The notes: a model not told the origin generated them from the letters alone. Positions 6,817 through 14,673 are shown, counted from the stretch's first letter. The stretch is DNA of 18,067 nt from DATHSN01 sp035464115 (GCA_035464115.1 DATHSN010000396.1:1-18067), one strand, 5' to 3'. Translations and numbers: made by a program.

Positions 6817-7316
6817 CCGCCGCGCCGCCCCGGAGCGCCACCCCCGACCCGTCGGCCCGCGAGCGCCTCGCCATCCTGCGCCGCACCCGCAGCGTCGCCA
6901 TCGTCGGCATGTCGGCCGATCGGGCCCGCCCGAGCCACTTCGTGGCCACCTACCTCACCAGCTCGAGCACCGACTACGAGGTCTGGTTCGTGAACCCGCG
7001 CGGCGGCGAGATCCTCGGGCGGCCGGTGTTCGCGTCGCTCGACGCCCTCCCGGTGGTGCCCGACCTGGTCGACGTGTTCCGCCGGGTCGACGACCTGCCC
7101 GGCGTCGCCGACGAGGCGATCGCCCTGGGGGCGTCCACGCTCTGGTTCCAGCTCGGGTTGCGCCACGACGCGGCGGCGGCCACAGCACGGGCCGCCGGGC
7201 TCGACGTGGTGCAGGACCGCTGCCTCAAGATCGAGCACGCCCGATTCGCCGGCGGCCTGCACCTGGCCGGGTTCGACACGGGCGTCATCGACTCCCGTCG
7301 CACCGGCCCGCGCTGA
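6813..7316 (+). CDS. CoA-binding domain protein (YccU-like)
   Basis: A 167-residue protein consisting of one CoA-binding Rossmann domain. RSVAIVGMSADRARPSHFVA is the nucleotide-binding loop. Further conserved blocks are VWFVNPRGGEILGRPVFASL, DLVDVFRRVDDLP, STLWFQLGLRH and the C-terminal LDVVQDRCLKIEH, all typical of stand-alone YccU-type proteins. The biochemical role of this group is not settled. Its GTG start overlaps the metY stop (GTGA), so it is almost certainly co-transcribed and coupled. An involvement in handling an acyl-CoA or homoserine-derived intermediate is inference from that pairing alone. It converges on the EF-G2 gene. Confidence 0.9.
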   Translation: MTAAPPRSATPDPSARERLAILRRTRSVAIVGMSADRARPSHFVATYLTSSSTDYEVWFVNPRGGEILGRPVFASLDALPVVPDLVDVFRRVDDLPGVADEAIALGASTLWFQLGLRHDAAAATARAAGLDVVQDRCLKIEHARFAGGLHLAGFDTGVIDSRRTGPR

Positions 7317-7325
7317 CCGGGGTCG

Positions 7326-7348
7326 GCCCGGGGTCGAGGGCCCCGGGC
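7326..7348. terminator. Convergent-gene hairpin
   Basis: GCCCGGGG (7326-7333) pairs perfectly with CCCCGGGC (7341-7348) around a seven-base loop. It lies ten bases after the CoA-binding gene stop and ten before the end of the EF-G2 gene on the other strand, so it probably terminates both transcripts. Confidence 0.65.
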
Positions 7349-7358
7349 GGGCCGGCGC

Positions 7359-9416
7359 CTACTGGCGGGCCGGCACCGAGGCGGCCAGGTGCGACGGGAC
7401 GACGTCGTAGGACACCTGGCGGGCGGTGAAGCTGCCCCGGGCACCGGTGATCGAGCGCAGGTCGATGGCGTAGCGGACGATCTCGGCGGTGGGCACGGTG
7501 GCGGTGATGGCGATGGCGTCGGTGCCGACCGGTTCGGTGCCCGACACCTTGCCCCGCCGCGACGACAGGTCGCCCATGACGTCGCCCTGGATGTCGGTGG
7601 GGACCACCACGATCAGCTCGGAGATGGGCTCGAGCAGCACCGGCTCGGCCTTCTCCATGGCCTCGCGGAAGCCGAGGCGACCGGCGGCCCGGAAGCTCAT
7701 CTCGGAGCTGTCGACCGAGTGGGCCTTGCCGTCGGTGCAGCGCACCCGCACGTCGACCACCGGATAGCCCTTGAGGACCCCGCCCTCGGCCATGGTCTCG
7801 GCGACGCCGCGCTCGACCGCGGGGATGAACTGGCGGGGGATGGCGCCGCCCACGATCTGGTCGACGAACTCGAACCCGCCACCGCGCTCGAGGGGCTCGA
7901 CCACGATGGTGGCGACGCCGAACTGGCCGTGGCCCCCGGACTGCTTCTTGTAGCGACCCTCGGCCTCGGCCTCGGCGGTGATCGTCTCGCGGTAGGCGAC
8001 CTGGACGTCGGCGGTGTCGACCTGCACGCCGAACTTGCGGGCCAGGCGCTCGAGGGTGACGGTGAGGTGGGTGTCGCCGGTGCCCGACAAGAGGGTCTGG
8101 TGGGTCTCGTCGTCGTGGCGGAGGGCGAGCACCGGGTCCTCCTCCTGGAGGCGGTGCAGGGCCGTGGCGAGCTTGTCCTCGTCGGCCTGGGTGCGGGCGG
8201 TGATGGCGACCGAGTGCACGGCCTCGGGCCAGCGGGGGGCGGGCACCGTGACCGGCATGCCCTTGGGCGCCAGCGTGTCGCCGGTGGCGGTGGCGGAGAG
8301 CTTGGCGACCGCGGCGATGTCGCCGGCCACGACCTCGGTGACGGGCTCCTGGGTGGCGCCCCGGAGGTGGAACAACCCGTGGAGGCGCTCGTCGGCGCCG
8401 GTGCGCGGGTTCACCAGGTGGTCGTCGGCCCGGATGGTGCCCGACAGGACCCGGAACAGCGAGATCTGGCCGACGTAGGGGTCGGCCACCGTCTTGAACA
8501 CCAGCGCCAGCGGCGAACCGGCCGGATCGGGCGCCACCTCGACCTCGCCGTCGCCGGCGGTGACCGTCTCGGCGGGACGGTCGGCGGGCGACGGGCCGAT
8601 CTCGCAGATGAAGTCGAGCAGCCGGTCGACGGCGATGGGGCCGGTCGCCGACCCGCACACCACCGGGAACACCGACGCCGCCGTGACGCCGTGCAGCAGG
8701 GTGTGCTCGAGCTGCTCGACCGATGGGGTCTCGCCCTCGAGGTAGCCGGCGAGCAGATCGTCGTCGGCGACCACGATGCCCTCGACCAGGTTGTCGTGGA
8801 TCTGGTGCTCGAGCTCCTCCATCTCGTCGGGGATCTCGGTCTGCTCGGCGTGGCCGCTGTCGTAGATCCACGCGGTGTCGGTGAGCAGGTCGGCGATGCC
8901 GTGGAAGCCGGCCTCGCTGCCGATGGGCAGCTCCAGGGGTGCGATGCCGGATCCGAACCGGTCGCGCAGGTCGTCGAGGGTGCGCTCGAACGATGCCCGC
9001 TCGCGGTCGAGCTTGTTGATGAACACCATGCGGGGCACGCCGAGCTCCTCGCAGAGCCGCCAGACCGACTGGGTGCCGACCTCGACCCCGTCGACGGCGC
9101 TCACGACGAACACGGCGAGGTCGGCGACCCGCAGCGCAGCGCGGACCTCGCCCACGAAGTCGGGGTCGCCCGGGGTGTCGATGACGTTGACCCGGTGGTC
9201 CTTCCAGTCGAGGGGGGCCACGGCCAACGAGAGCGAGATGCCGTGGGACTTCTCCTCGGGGTCGGTGTCGGTGGTGGTCGTGCCGTCCTCCACCCGCCCG
9301 ATGCGCGTCAGCAACCCGGCCCGGAACAGCATCGCCTCGACGAGGGTCGTCTTGCCGGCGCCGGAGTGGCCCACGAGAGCCACGTTGCGGATGCGGTCGG
9401 TGGTGATGGTGGTCAC
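7359..9416 (-). CDS. fusA2: Elongation factor G-like protein (EF-G2 / FusA2 type)
   Basis: A 685-residue translational GTPase with EF-G domain layout. The P-loop is GHSGAGKT (16-23) rather than the usual AHIDAGKT. Switch I reads EKSHGIS (55-61). Switch II is DTPGDPDF (80-87), in which the His that normally follows DTPG and activates water for GTP hydrolysis is Asp84. NKLD (134-137) gives guanine specificity. Domains III-V follow, including GGHGQFG, GVLKGYPVVD and QGDVMGDLSSRRG. It is not next to rpsL, rpsG or tuf, so it is the accessory paralogue rather than the main factor; mycobacterial EF-G2 is the closest described parallel. Whether it hydrolyses GTP on ribosomes is open. GTG 9416 is preferred because GGAGG sits six bases before it; longer frames are Arg/Pro-rich shadow. 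Confidence 0.92.
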   Translation of the reverse strand: MTTITTDRIRNVALVGHSGAGKTTLVEAMLFRAGLLTRIGRVEDGTTTTDTDPEEKSHGISLSLAVAPLDWKDHRVNVIDTPGDPDFVGEVRAALRVADLAVFVVSAVDGVEVGTQSVWRLCEELGVPRMVFINKLDRERASFERTLDDLRDRFGSGIAPLELPIGSEAGFHGIADLLTDTAWIYDSGHAEQTEIPDEMEELEHQIHDNLVEGIVVADDDLLAGYLEGETPSVEQLEHTLLHGVTAASVFPVVCGSATGPIAVDRLLDFICEIGPSPADRPAETVTAGDGEVEVAPDPAGSPLALVFKTVADPYVGQISLFRVLSGTIRADDHLVNPRTGADERLHGLFHLRGATQEPVTEVVAGDIAAVAKLSATATGDTLAPKGMPVTVPAPRWPEAVHSVAITARTQADEDKLATALHRLQEEDPVLALRHDDETHQTLLSGTGDTHLTVTLERLARKFGVQVDTADVQVAYRETITAEAEAEGRYKKQSGGHGQFGVATIVVEPLERGGGFEFVDQIVGGAIPRQFIPAVERGVAETMAEGGVLKGYPVVDVRVRCTDGKAHSVDSSEMSFRAAGRLGFREAMEKAEPVLLEPISELIVVVPTDIQGDVMGDLSSRRGKVSGTEPVGTDAIAITATVPTAEIVRYAIDLRSITGARGSFTARQVSYDVVPSHLAASVPARQ

Positions 9417-9445
9417 GGCGGTCCTCCACTGGCCTGGGAGCCCGC

Positions 9446-9451
9446 ACGCTA
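9446..9451 (-). promoter_or_regulatory. -10 element of the EF-G2 gene
   Basis: TAGCGT on the minus strand lies 29 bases before the GTG at 9416. This leaves a leader of about 20-25 bases that includes the GGAGG ribosome-binding site. It indicates that the gene has its own promoter downstream of the pirin gene. Confidence 0.4.
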
Positions 9452-9573
9452 CCGCCCCGCAGGGACCCCGGACCCAGGGACGAAGGGCCCGGTTCGCCGG
9501 GACCTCCGGGCGGCGGACGGCCCATCGCGGAGCCGGCCGGAGCCGGGGTCGGCGGGGGCGCCCCTCGTCGCCG

Positions 9574-10608
9574 TCAGCCGACGGCGTCGGCGTCGAGCTC
9601 CTCGACGGTGCCGTCGGCGTGGCGGGCGAACCGACCCCGGTCGCGCGGGTGGGTGGGATCGGCGTCGGCCCACGGCCAGCCACCGAACTGGGTGCGCTGG
9701 TAGTCGTCGAACGCCCGGGCGATCTCGGCCTTGGTGTTCATCACGAACGGCCCGTACTGCGCGACCGGCTCGCCGATGGGCCGCCCCTGCAGCATCAGCA
9801 GCTCGGTGCCCTCACCGCCGTCGACCAGCTCGAGGGCGACGGAGGCGTCGACGACCGCCCCGGTGCTCGGGCCGACCTCGTGACCGGCGACGACCAACGG
9901 CCCGCCCTCGAACAGGTAGAGGGTGCGCACCGTGTCGGCGCCCGCCGCCGCCGGCAGGGTCCAGGTGGCGTCGGGCTCGAGGCGCACGTGCCAGATGGCG
10001 ACGTCGGCCTCGGGGCGCGCCGCCCACGAGCTCGGGGGTGGCGGCGGCGCGGACTGCCCGTCGAGCGTGCCCGCCACCACGGTGATCTCCGCCCGTCGAC
10101 CCTCGGCGTCCTTGGCCACGATGCGGGGCTGGGTGTGGTCCCACTGCATGGTGAAGTGCGGGTCGACCATCTTGTCGGCGGCCGGCAGGTTCACCCAGAT
10201 CTGGAACAGGTGCAGCGGGTTGGGCCCCTCGGTGTCGACCAGCGGGAACATCTCGGCGTGCTGGATGCCGGCTCCGGCGGTGAGCCACTGGGTGTCGCCC
10301 CGGCCGTAGCGAGCGGTGGCGCCCATCGAGTCGGTGTGGTCGACCAGGCCCTCACGCACGTAGGTGACGGTCTCGAACCCGCGGTGCGGGTGCTGGGGGA
10401 ACCCGGGCACGACCGAGCCGTGGTACATGTTCCACCCGTCGATCCCGCCGAAGTCCTGGCCGATCGGACGGCCGGCGAGCGACGCCGCCGGGCCCATCTC
10501 GTCGGTGCCCACGGGGTAGTCGTCGCGGTGGTGGGCGCAGAAGAGGAACGGATCGATGGTCGGCCACTGCGCACCGAGGGGCACGGTCTGTCGCACCGGG
10601 GAGCTCAT
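9574..10608 (-). CDS. Pirin family protein
   Basis: A 344-residue bicupin of the pirin family. The N-terminal cupin holds QHPHRGFETVTYV with His73 and His75, and GAGIQHAEMF with His117 and Glu119. These match the four iron ligands of human pirin and bacterial quercetinase-like pirins. The C-terminus has the family block GPFVMNTKAEI followed by AFDDYQRTQFGGWPW. Bacterial pirins have been reported as quercetin 2,4-dioxygenases or as regulators of central metabolism; which applies here is unknown. I chose ATG 10608 over a longer frame because TAGCCT lies exactly seven bases upstream, implying a leaderless mRNA. A strong hairpin separates it from the ppgK gene upstream. Confidence 0.93.
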   Translation of the reverse strand: MSSPVRQTVPLGAQWPTIDPFLFCAHHRDDYPVGTDEMGPAASLAGRPIGQDFGGIDGWNMYHGSVVPGFPQHPHRGFETVTYVREGLVDHTDSMGATARYGRGDTQWLTAGAGIQHAEMFPLVDTEGPNPLHLFQIWVNLPAADKMVDPHFTMQWDHTQPRIVAKDAEGRRAEITVVAGTLDGQSAPPPPPSSWAARPEADVAIWHVRLEPDATWTLPAAAGADTVRTLYLFEGGPLVVAGHEVGPSTGAVVDASVALELVDGGEGTELLMLQGRPIGEPVAQYGPFVMNTKAEIARAFDDYQRTQFGGWPWADADPTHPRDRGRFARHADGTVEELDADAVG

Positions 10609-10615
10609 GGCCGAC

Positions 10616-10621
10616 AGGCTA
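10616..10621 (-). promoter_or_regulatory. -10 element of the pirin gene (leaderless)
   Basis: TAGCCT on the minus strand, seven bases before ATG 10608. Same hexamer and spacing as at the HAD phosphatase gene. No Shine-Dalgarno site is present. Confidence 0.55.
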
Positions 10622-10682
10622 CGGCGGGCCGCCAGGCGGTCCACCGGGGCGCGGCCCGGCGCGCTGCCCATGGCCGCCACGT

Positions 10683-10735
10683 CCGTCCTTCCGGCAGAAG
10701 TGGTCGCTGAGCAGCCACTTCTGCCGGAAGAACGG
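10683..10735 (-). terminator. Long hairpin after ppgK
   Basis: CTTCCGGCAGAAGTGG (10688-10703) pairs perfectly with its complement at 10715-10730 around an 11-base loop. Four more pairs follow beyond one mismatch (10683-10686 with 10732-10735), giving 20 pairs in all. It starts 18 bases after the ppgK stop on the minus strand, as expected for an intrinsic terminator of the pgi-ppgK unit, although no T-tract follows. Its arms are less GC-rich than other hairpins here, and a mobile or regulatory palindrome is possible. Confidence 0.6.
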
Positions 10736-10752
10736 CGCAGCGGGTCCGCCGA

Positions 10753-11496
10753 TCAGGCCTCGAGGCGGGCGGTGACGATCGCGGCGCCGACGATGCCGGC
10801 CTGGTTCTCGAGGGCGGCGGGCACGATCTCGGTCCGGCGTCGCAACAGCGGGAGGAACTTGTCGGCCCGCCGGCTCACCCCGCCCCCGATGACGATGAGG
10901 TCGGGGGAGAACAGCATCTCGACCGTGGCCAGGTAGCGGTCGACCCGCGCGGCCCACTCCTCCCACGACAGGTCCTCGCGCTTGCGCACCGAGGCGGCGG
11001 CGCGCCGCTCGGCGTCGACCCCGTCGACCTCGAGGTGCCCGAGCTCGGTGTTGGGCACCAGCTGCCCGTCCACCAGGAACCCGCTGCCGATGCCCGTACC
11101 GAAGGTGAGCACGATGACCGTGCCCGACCGACCGGCAGCGGCGCCGAACGCGGCCTCGGCGACACCGGCGGCGTCGGCGTCGTTGATCATGTGCACGGGC
11201 CGGTTCAGCCGCTCGGTGAACAGGGCGTCGGCGTCGAGCCCGAGCCACGCGTCGCTGACGTTGGCGGCGGTGAGCACCACGCCGTGGCGGACGACCCCCG
11301 GGAACGTCACGCCCACCGGGCCCCCGCACTGGTCGAAGGCGGCGGCGACCTCGGCCACGACGTCGGCCACGGCGAGCGGGTCGGACGGCTGCGGGGTGGC
11401 GATGCGCACCCGCTCGGCGGTGAGCTCACCGCGGTCGAGGTCGACGGGCGCACCCTTGATGCCCGAGCCTCCGATGTCGATGCCCAGCAGCTCCAT
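10753..11496 (-). CDS. ppgK: Polyphosphate glucokinase (ROK family)
   Basis: A 247-residue ROK-family sugar kinase of the polyphosphate/ATP type that makes glucose-6-phosphate. GIDIGGSGIKGAPVDLDRG is the N-terminal phosphate-binding motif. GPVGVTFPGVV, NDADAAGVAEAAFG with the predicted catalytic Asp, LTFGTGIGSGFLVDG and NTELGHLEV follow in the order and spelling of actinobacterial polyphosphate glucokinases. The zinc-binding Cys cluster of the larger ROK proteins is absent, as in this group. The C-terminus has PDLIVIGGGVSRRADKF. ATG 11496 follows the pgi stop by one base, so the two are surely co-transcribed. Phosphate-donor preference is inferred from similarity only. Confidence 0.93.
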   Translation of the reverse strand: MELLGIDIGGSGIKGAPVDLDRGELTAERVRIATPQPSDPLAVADVVAEVAAAFDQCGGPVGVTFPGVVRHGVVLTAANVSDAWLGLDADALFTERLNRPVHMINDADAAGVAEAAFGAAAGRSGTVIVLTFGTGIGSGFLVDGQLVPNTELGHLEVDGVDAERRAAASVRKREDLSWEEWAARVDRYLATVEMLFSPDLIVIGGGVSRRADKFLPLLRRRTEIVPAALENQAGIVGAAIVTARLEA

Positions 11497-11497
11497 G

Positions 11498-13114
11498 TCA
11501 GCGGGCCCGGTAGCGGCCGATGAGGTCGGCGGTCGACGGGTCGTGGTCGGTGGGTGGTGGGCCGTCGGGCGCCAGCTCGGGCCCGATGCGGGTGGCGAGC
11601 TCCTTGCCGAGCTCGACGCCCCACTGGTCGAAGGCGTTGATCCCCCACACGCAGGCCTGGGTGAGCACCTTGTGCTCGTAGAGCGCGATGAGCGCGCCGA
11701 GGGTGTGGGGGTCGAGGCGCTCGCCGAGGATCGTGGTGGTCGGGCGGTCGCCGGGGAACACCTTGTGGGGCACGAGGTGCTCGGGCACGCCGGCGGCGCG
11801 GACCTCGTCGGCGGTGCGGCCGCGGGCCAGCGCCTCGGCCTGGGCGACGAGGTTGGCCACGAGCAGGTCGTGGTGGTGGCCGAGGGCGTGGTTGGGCCGG
11901 ACGAACCCGATGAGGTCGGCGGGGACGACCACGGTGCCCTGGTGGAGCAGCTGGTAGAAGGCGTGCTGGCCGTTGGTGCCGGCCTCGCCCCACACCACCG
12001 GCCCCGTGGACCACCCCACCGGGTCGCCGTCGAGGGTGACCGACTTGCCGTTGCTCTCCATCTCGAGCTGCTGGAGGTAGGCGGGGAACCGGCCCAGCTC
12101 CTGGGCGTAGGGCAGCACCGCGTGGCTGGTGGATCCCCAGAAGTTGACGTACCAGATGCCGAGCAAGCCCATGAGGACCGGGGCGTTGCGCGCCAGCGGC
12201 GCGGCCCGCAGGTGCTCGTCGACCGCCCGGAAGCCGGCGAGCATCTCGCGGAAGCGACCGGGGCCGATGGCCACCATCAACGACAGACCGATGGCCGAGT
12301 CCATCGAGTAGCGGCCGCCGACCCAGTCCCAGAACCCGAACATGTTGTCGGGGTCGATCCCGAACGCCTCGACCCGCGCCCGGTTCGTGGACACGGCCAC
12401 GACGTGGTGTGGCACCGCGTCGTCGCCGAGCGCGGCCACCAGCCACTCGCGGGCGCTCTCGGCGTTGGTCATGGTCTCCACCGTGGTGAACGTCTTCGAC
12501 GACACCACGAACAGCGTCTCGGCCGGCTCGAGGTCGCGCAGGGTCCAGGCCAGGTCGGCGCCGTCGACGTTGGAGACGAACCGCGGCTCGGGGCCGTCGA
12601 CGTAGGTCCGCAGCGCCTGCGCGGCCATCGCCGGTCCGAGGTCGGAGCCCCCGATGCCGATGTTGACCACGGTGCGGATGGGTCGGCCGGTGGCCCCCCG
12701 CCACTCGCCCGAGCGGACGCGGTCGGCGAAGTCGGCGACCCGGTCGAGCACGGCGTGGACGTCGGGGACGACGTCGCGCCCGTCGACCTCGAGGGTCACG
12801 CCGCGGGGTGCCCGGAGCGCGACGTGCATCACGGCGCGGTCCTCGGTGACGTTGACCCGCTCGCCCGAGAACACCGCCTCGATGCGCTCCGGGAGACCGG
12901 CCCGCTCGGCCAGGGCCACCAGCAGGCGCAGCGTCTCGGGTGTGGCCCGGTGCTTGGCCAGGTCGAGGTGCAGACCGGCGACGTCGACCGACATGGCGTC
13001 GAGCCGCCCGGGCTCGTCGAGCAGGTCGCGCAGGTGGCGGTCCTCGAGCGCCCGACGGTGCTCGGCGAGCGCAGCCCACTCGGGGGTGTCGGCGATGGCG
13101 AGGGCTGCGGACAC
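11498..13114 (-). CDS. pgi: Glucose-6-phosphate isomerase
   Basis: A 538-residue phosphoglucose isomerase interconverting glucose-6-phosphate and fructose-6-phosphate. Motifs in order are NIGIGGSDLGP (about 150-162), VVSSKTFTTVET for phosphate binding, FWDWVGGRYSMDSAIG (family signature 1), EMESNGKS, WGEAGTNGQHAFYQLLHQ with the catalytic Glu (about 373-390), and DQWGVELGKELA (signature 2, about 495-506) with the catalytic Lys. Length and motif order are those of the standard bacterial enzyme. GTG 13114 is fixed by GGAGG six bases upstream. It is the first gene of the pgi-ppgK unit and is divergent from the metallopeptidase gene, with 57 bp between their starts. The long frame continuing upstream is shadow. 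Confidence 0.97.
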   Translation of the reverse strand: MSAALAIADTPEWAALAEHRRALEDRHLRDLLDEPGRLDAMSVDVAGLHLDLAKHRATPETLRLLVALAERAGLPERIEAVFSGERVNVTEDRAVMHVALRAPRGVTLEVDGRDVVPDVHAVLDRVADFADRVRSGEWRGATGRPIRTVVNIGIGGSDLGPAMAAQALRTYVDGPEPRFVSNVDGADLAWTLRDLEPAETLFVVSSKTFTTVETMTNAESAREWLVAALGDDAVPHHVVAVSTNRARVEAFGIDPDNMFGFWDWVGGRYSMDSAIGLSLMVAIGPGRFREMLAGFRAVDEHLRAAPLARNAPVLMGLLGIWYVNFWGSTSHAVLPYAQELGRFPAYLQQLEMESNGKSVTLDGDPVGWSTGPVVWGEAGTNGQHAFYQLLHQGTVVVPADLIGFVRPNHALGHHHDLLVANLVAQAEALARGRTADEVRAAGVPEHLVPHKVFPGDRPTTTILGERLDPHTLGALIALYEHKVLTQACVWGINAFDQWGVELGKELATRIGPELAPDGPPPTDHDPSTADLIGRYRAR

Positions 13115-13171
13115 GATGGGCCTCCGGGGGATGAGGGTGGAGCCGGGCCGTACAGGGTCCATCATGGCGTC

Positions 13172-13537
13172 GTGCCCTGTGAGGTGTCGCCCGAGCGGTT
13201 CGACGAGCTGGTGGCCGAGGCCCTCGACGCCATCCCCGAGGAGCTGGGCCGGCTGATGGACAACGTCGCCGTGCTCACCGCCGACACCCCGACGCGGGCC
13301 CAGCAAGGGCGTTTCGGCAACCTCCTCGGGCTCTACGAGGGCGTGGCGCTCACCCGGCGAGGGCCGGTGTCGTACAAGGGCGTCCTGCCCGATCGCATCA
13401 CCATCTTCCGCCTGGCGCACTGCCGGCGGGCCCGCGACGAGGACGAGCTGCGCGCCAACGTCACCCGCACGGTGGTCCACGAGGTCGGGCACCACTTCGG
13501 GATCTCCGACCGACGCCTGCGCGAGCTCGGCTACTGA
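13172..13537 (+). CDS. Metallopeptidase family protein (Zincin_1 type)
   Basis: A 121-residue protein of the small actinobacterial Zincin_1 family. The C-terminal third holds HEVGH (104-108) with a further His (HHFGISDRRLRELGY), the zinc site of gluzincin-like peptidases. The N-terminus VSPERFDELVAEALDAIP and the middle LLGLYEGVALTRRG and GVLPDRITIF are typical of the family. Function is not known; related proteins are short cytosolic putative metallopeptidases without a signal peptide. GTG 13172 is used, with CATCAT six bases before it as a weak possible -10. GTG 13184 is a credible alternative that would begin at VSPERF. It is divergent from pgi. Confidence 0.88.
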   Translation: MPCEVSPERFDELVAEALDAIPEELGRLMDNVAVLTADTPTRAQQGRFGNLLGLYEGVALTRRGPVSYKGVLPDRITIFRLAHCRRARDEDELRANVTRTVVHEVGHHFGISDRRLRELGY

Positions 13538-13573
13538 GCCCTGGGGCCCGGGCCGAGGGTCGCGCCCGTCGCC

Positions 13574-13579
13574 TAGGGT
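13574..13579 (+). promoter_or_regulatory. -10 element of the SDR gene (leaderless)
   Basis: TAGGGT ends seven bases before GTG 13587, and no Shine-Dalgarno site precedes the start. The spacing equals that at the HAD phosphatase and pirin genes. Confidence 0.55.
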
Positions 13580-13586
13580 CCTCGCC

Positions 13587-14330
13587 GTGGATCTGGGCAT
13601 CGCAGGGAAGGCGGCCGCGGTCGCGGGCGCATCGGCCGGGCTCGGGCGGGCGACGGCGCACGCGCTCGCGATCGAAGGCGTGCGGGTGGCGATCTGCGGC
13701 CGCGACCGCGAGCGGGTGGAGCGCGCCGCGGCCGAGCTCCCGGGCGACGTCGTGCCGATCGTCGCCGACCTGGCCACCCCCGACGGCGCCACCGCCTTCG
13801 TCGAGGCGGCGGCCGCCGCGCTCGGCCAGGTCGACATCCTCGTGCCCAACGCCGGGGGTCCCCCGCCGAGCACGTTCTCGTCGACCCCGCTCGAGGCCTA
13901 TCCCACCGCGATCGACCTGAACCTCATGTCGACCGTCGCCATGTGCATCGCCGCGGTGCCCGCCATGCGCGAGCGGGGCTGGGGGCGGGTGGTCGCCATC
14001 ACCTCGGTGTCGGTCCGCCAGCCGATCCCGAACCTCATCTTGTCGAACACGGCCCGGGCCGGCGTCACCGGGTTCTTGAAGACCCTGGCCCTCGAGGTGG
14101 CGGCCGACGGGGTGACGGTGAACTCCGTGCAGCCGGGGCTGCACGCCACCGATCGGATGCTCGCTCTCGGGGCATCGCCCGACGATCTCGCCCGCGACAT
14201 CCCGACCCGGCGCGTCGGCGACCCCGACGACTTCGGTGCCGTCTGCGCCTTCCTGTGCTCCGAGCACGCCCGCTTCGTCACCGGCGCCGCCATCCCCGTC
14301 GACGGTGGCGCCTCGCGGGGTCTGCAGTGA
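13587..14330 (+). CDS. SDR family oxidoreductase with altered catalytic Tyr/Lys
   Basis: A 247-residue short-chain dehydrogenase-like protein. The cofactor motif GASAGLG (14-20) and NAGGP (88-92) are intact, and Ser140 occupies the catalytic serine position (ITSVSV). The expected YxxxK reads S-N-T-A-R (153-157) within LILSNTARAGVTGFLKTLA, so Tyr is Ser and Lys is Arg. A subgroup of SDRs shares this replacement, so it is probably not decay. The C-terminus FVTGAAIPVDGG is conserved. Whether the protein is an oxidoreductase with a different proton relay or a binding protein is not known. It is followed after 40 bp by the Dabb-domain gene on the same strand, suggesting a joint role. Confidence 0.88.
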   Translation: MDLGIAGKAAAVAGASAGLGRATAHALAIEGVRVAICGRDRERVERAAAELPGDVVPIVADLATPDGATAFVEAAAAALGQVDILVPNAGGPPPSTFSSTPLEAYPTAIDLNLMSTVAMCIAAVPAMRERGWGRVVAITSVSVRQPIPNLILSNTARAGVTGFLKTLALEVAADGVTVNSVQPGLHATDRMLALGASPDDLARDIPTRRVGDPDDFGAVCAFLCSEHARFVTGAAIPVDGGASRGLQ

Positions 14331-14370
14331 CCTGCACGGTCGTCCCGCGGCCGACCGAGAGGACCCGTCC

Positions 14371-14664
14371 GTGATCCGCCACGTGGTGTGCTTCCGATGG
14401 GTCGAGGGCACGAGCGCGGCCCAGGTGGCCGCGGTCGAGGCCGCCCTCGCCGCGCTGCCGGGGCAGATCCCCGAGCTCCTCGACTACCGCTTCGGTCCCG
14501 ATCTCGGGCTCCGCGACGGCAACGGCGACTTCGCGGTGGTGGCCGATCTGGCCGACGCGGCGGCGTGGCGGACCTACGTCGAGCACCCCGCTCACGTCCG
14601 GGTGCTCACCGAGCGGATCCAGCCGATCCTCGCCGAGCGCGTCGCCGTGCAGCTCCAGCTCTGA
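14371..14664 (+). CDS. Dabb (stress-responsive alpha/beta-barrel) domain protein
   Basis: A 97-residue protein made of one Dabb domain, a dimeric ferredoxin-like alpha/beta barrel. It begins IRHVVCFRWVEGTSAAQV, has LPGQIPELLDYRFGPDLG in the middle and DFAVVADLADAAAWRTYVEHPAHVRV near the end, all typical of the family. Members include plant stress proteins and some polyketide cyclases; most bacterial ones are uncharacterised. AGAGGA lies upstream of the GTG at 14371 at an acceptable distance. The preceding SDR gene is 40 bp away on the same strand, so they are probably co-transcribed. Confidence 0.88.
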   Translation: MIRHVVCFRWVEGTSAAQVAAVEAALAALPGQIPELLDYRFGPDLGLRDGNGDFAVVADLADAAAWRTYVEHPAHVRVLTERIQPILAERVAVQLQL

Positions 14665-14673
14665 GGTGGGGTC

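Noticed and set aside
7389..10085. An 898-codon open frame on the plus strand
   Set aside because: It is antisense to the EF-G2 and pirin genes, has a His/Gly/Asp-rich composition typical of a shadow frame in high-GC DNA and shows no domain.
10982..13171. Long plus-strand frame running across ppgK and pgi into the metallopeptidase gene
   Set aside because: Only its last 121 codons resemble a protein family; the rest is antisense to pgi and ppgK, which have full motif sets.
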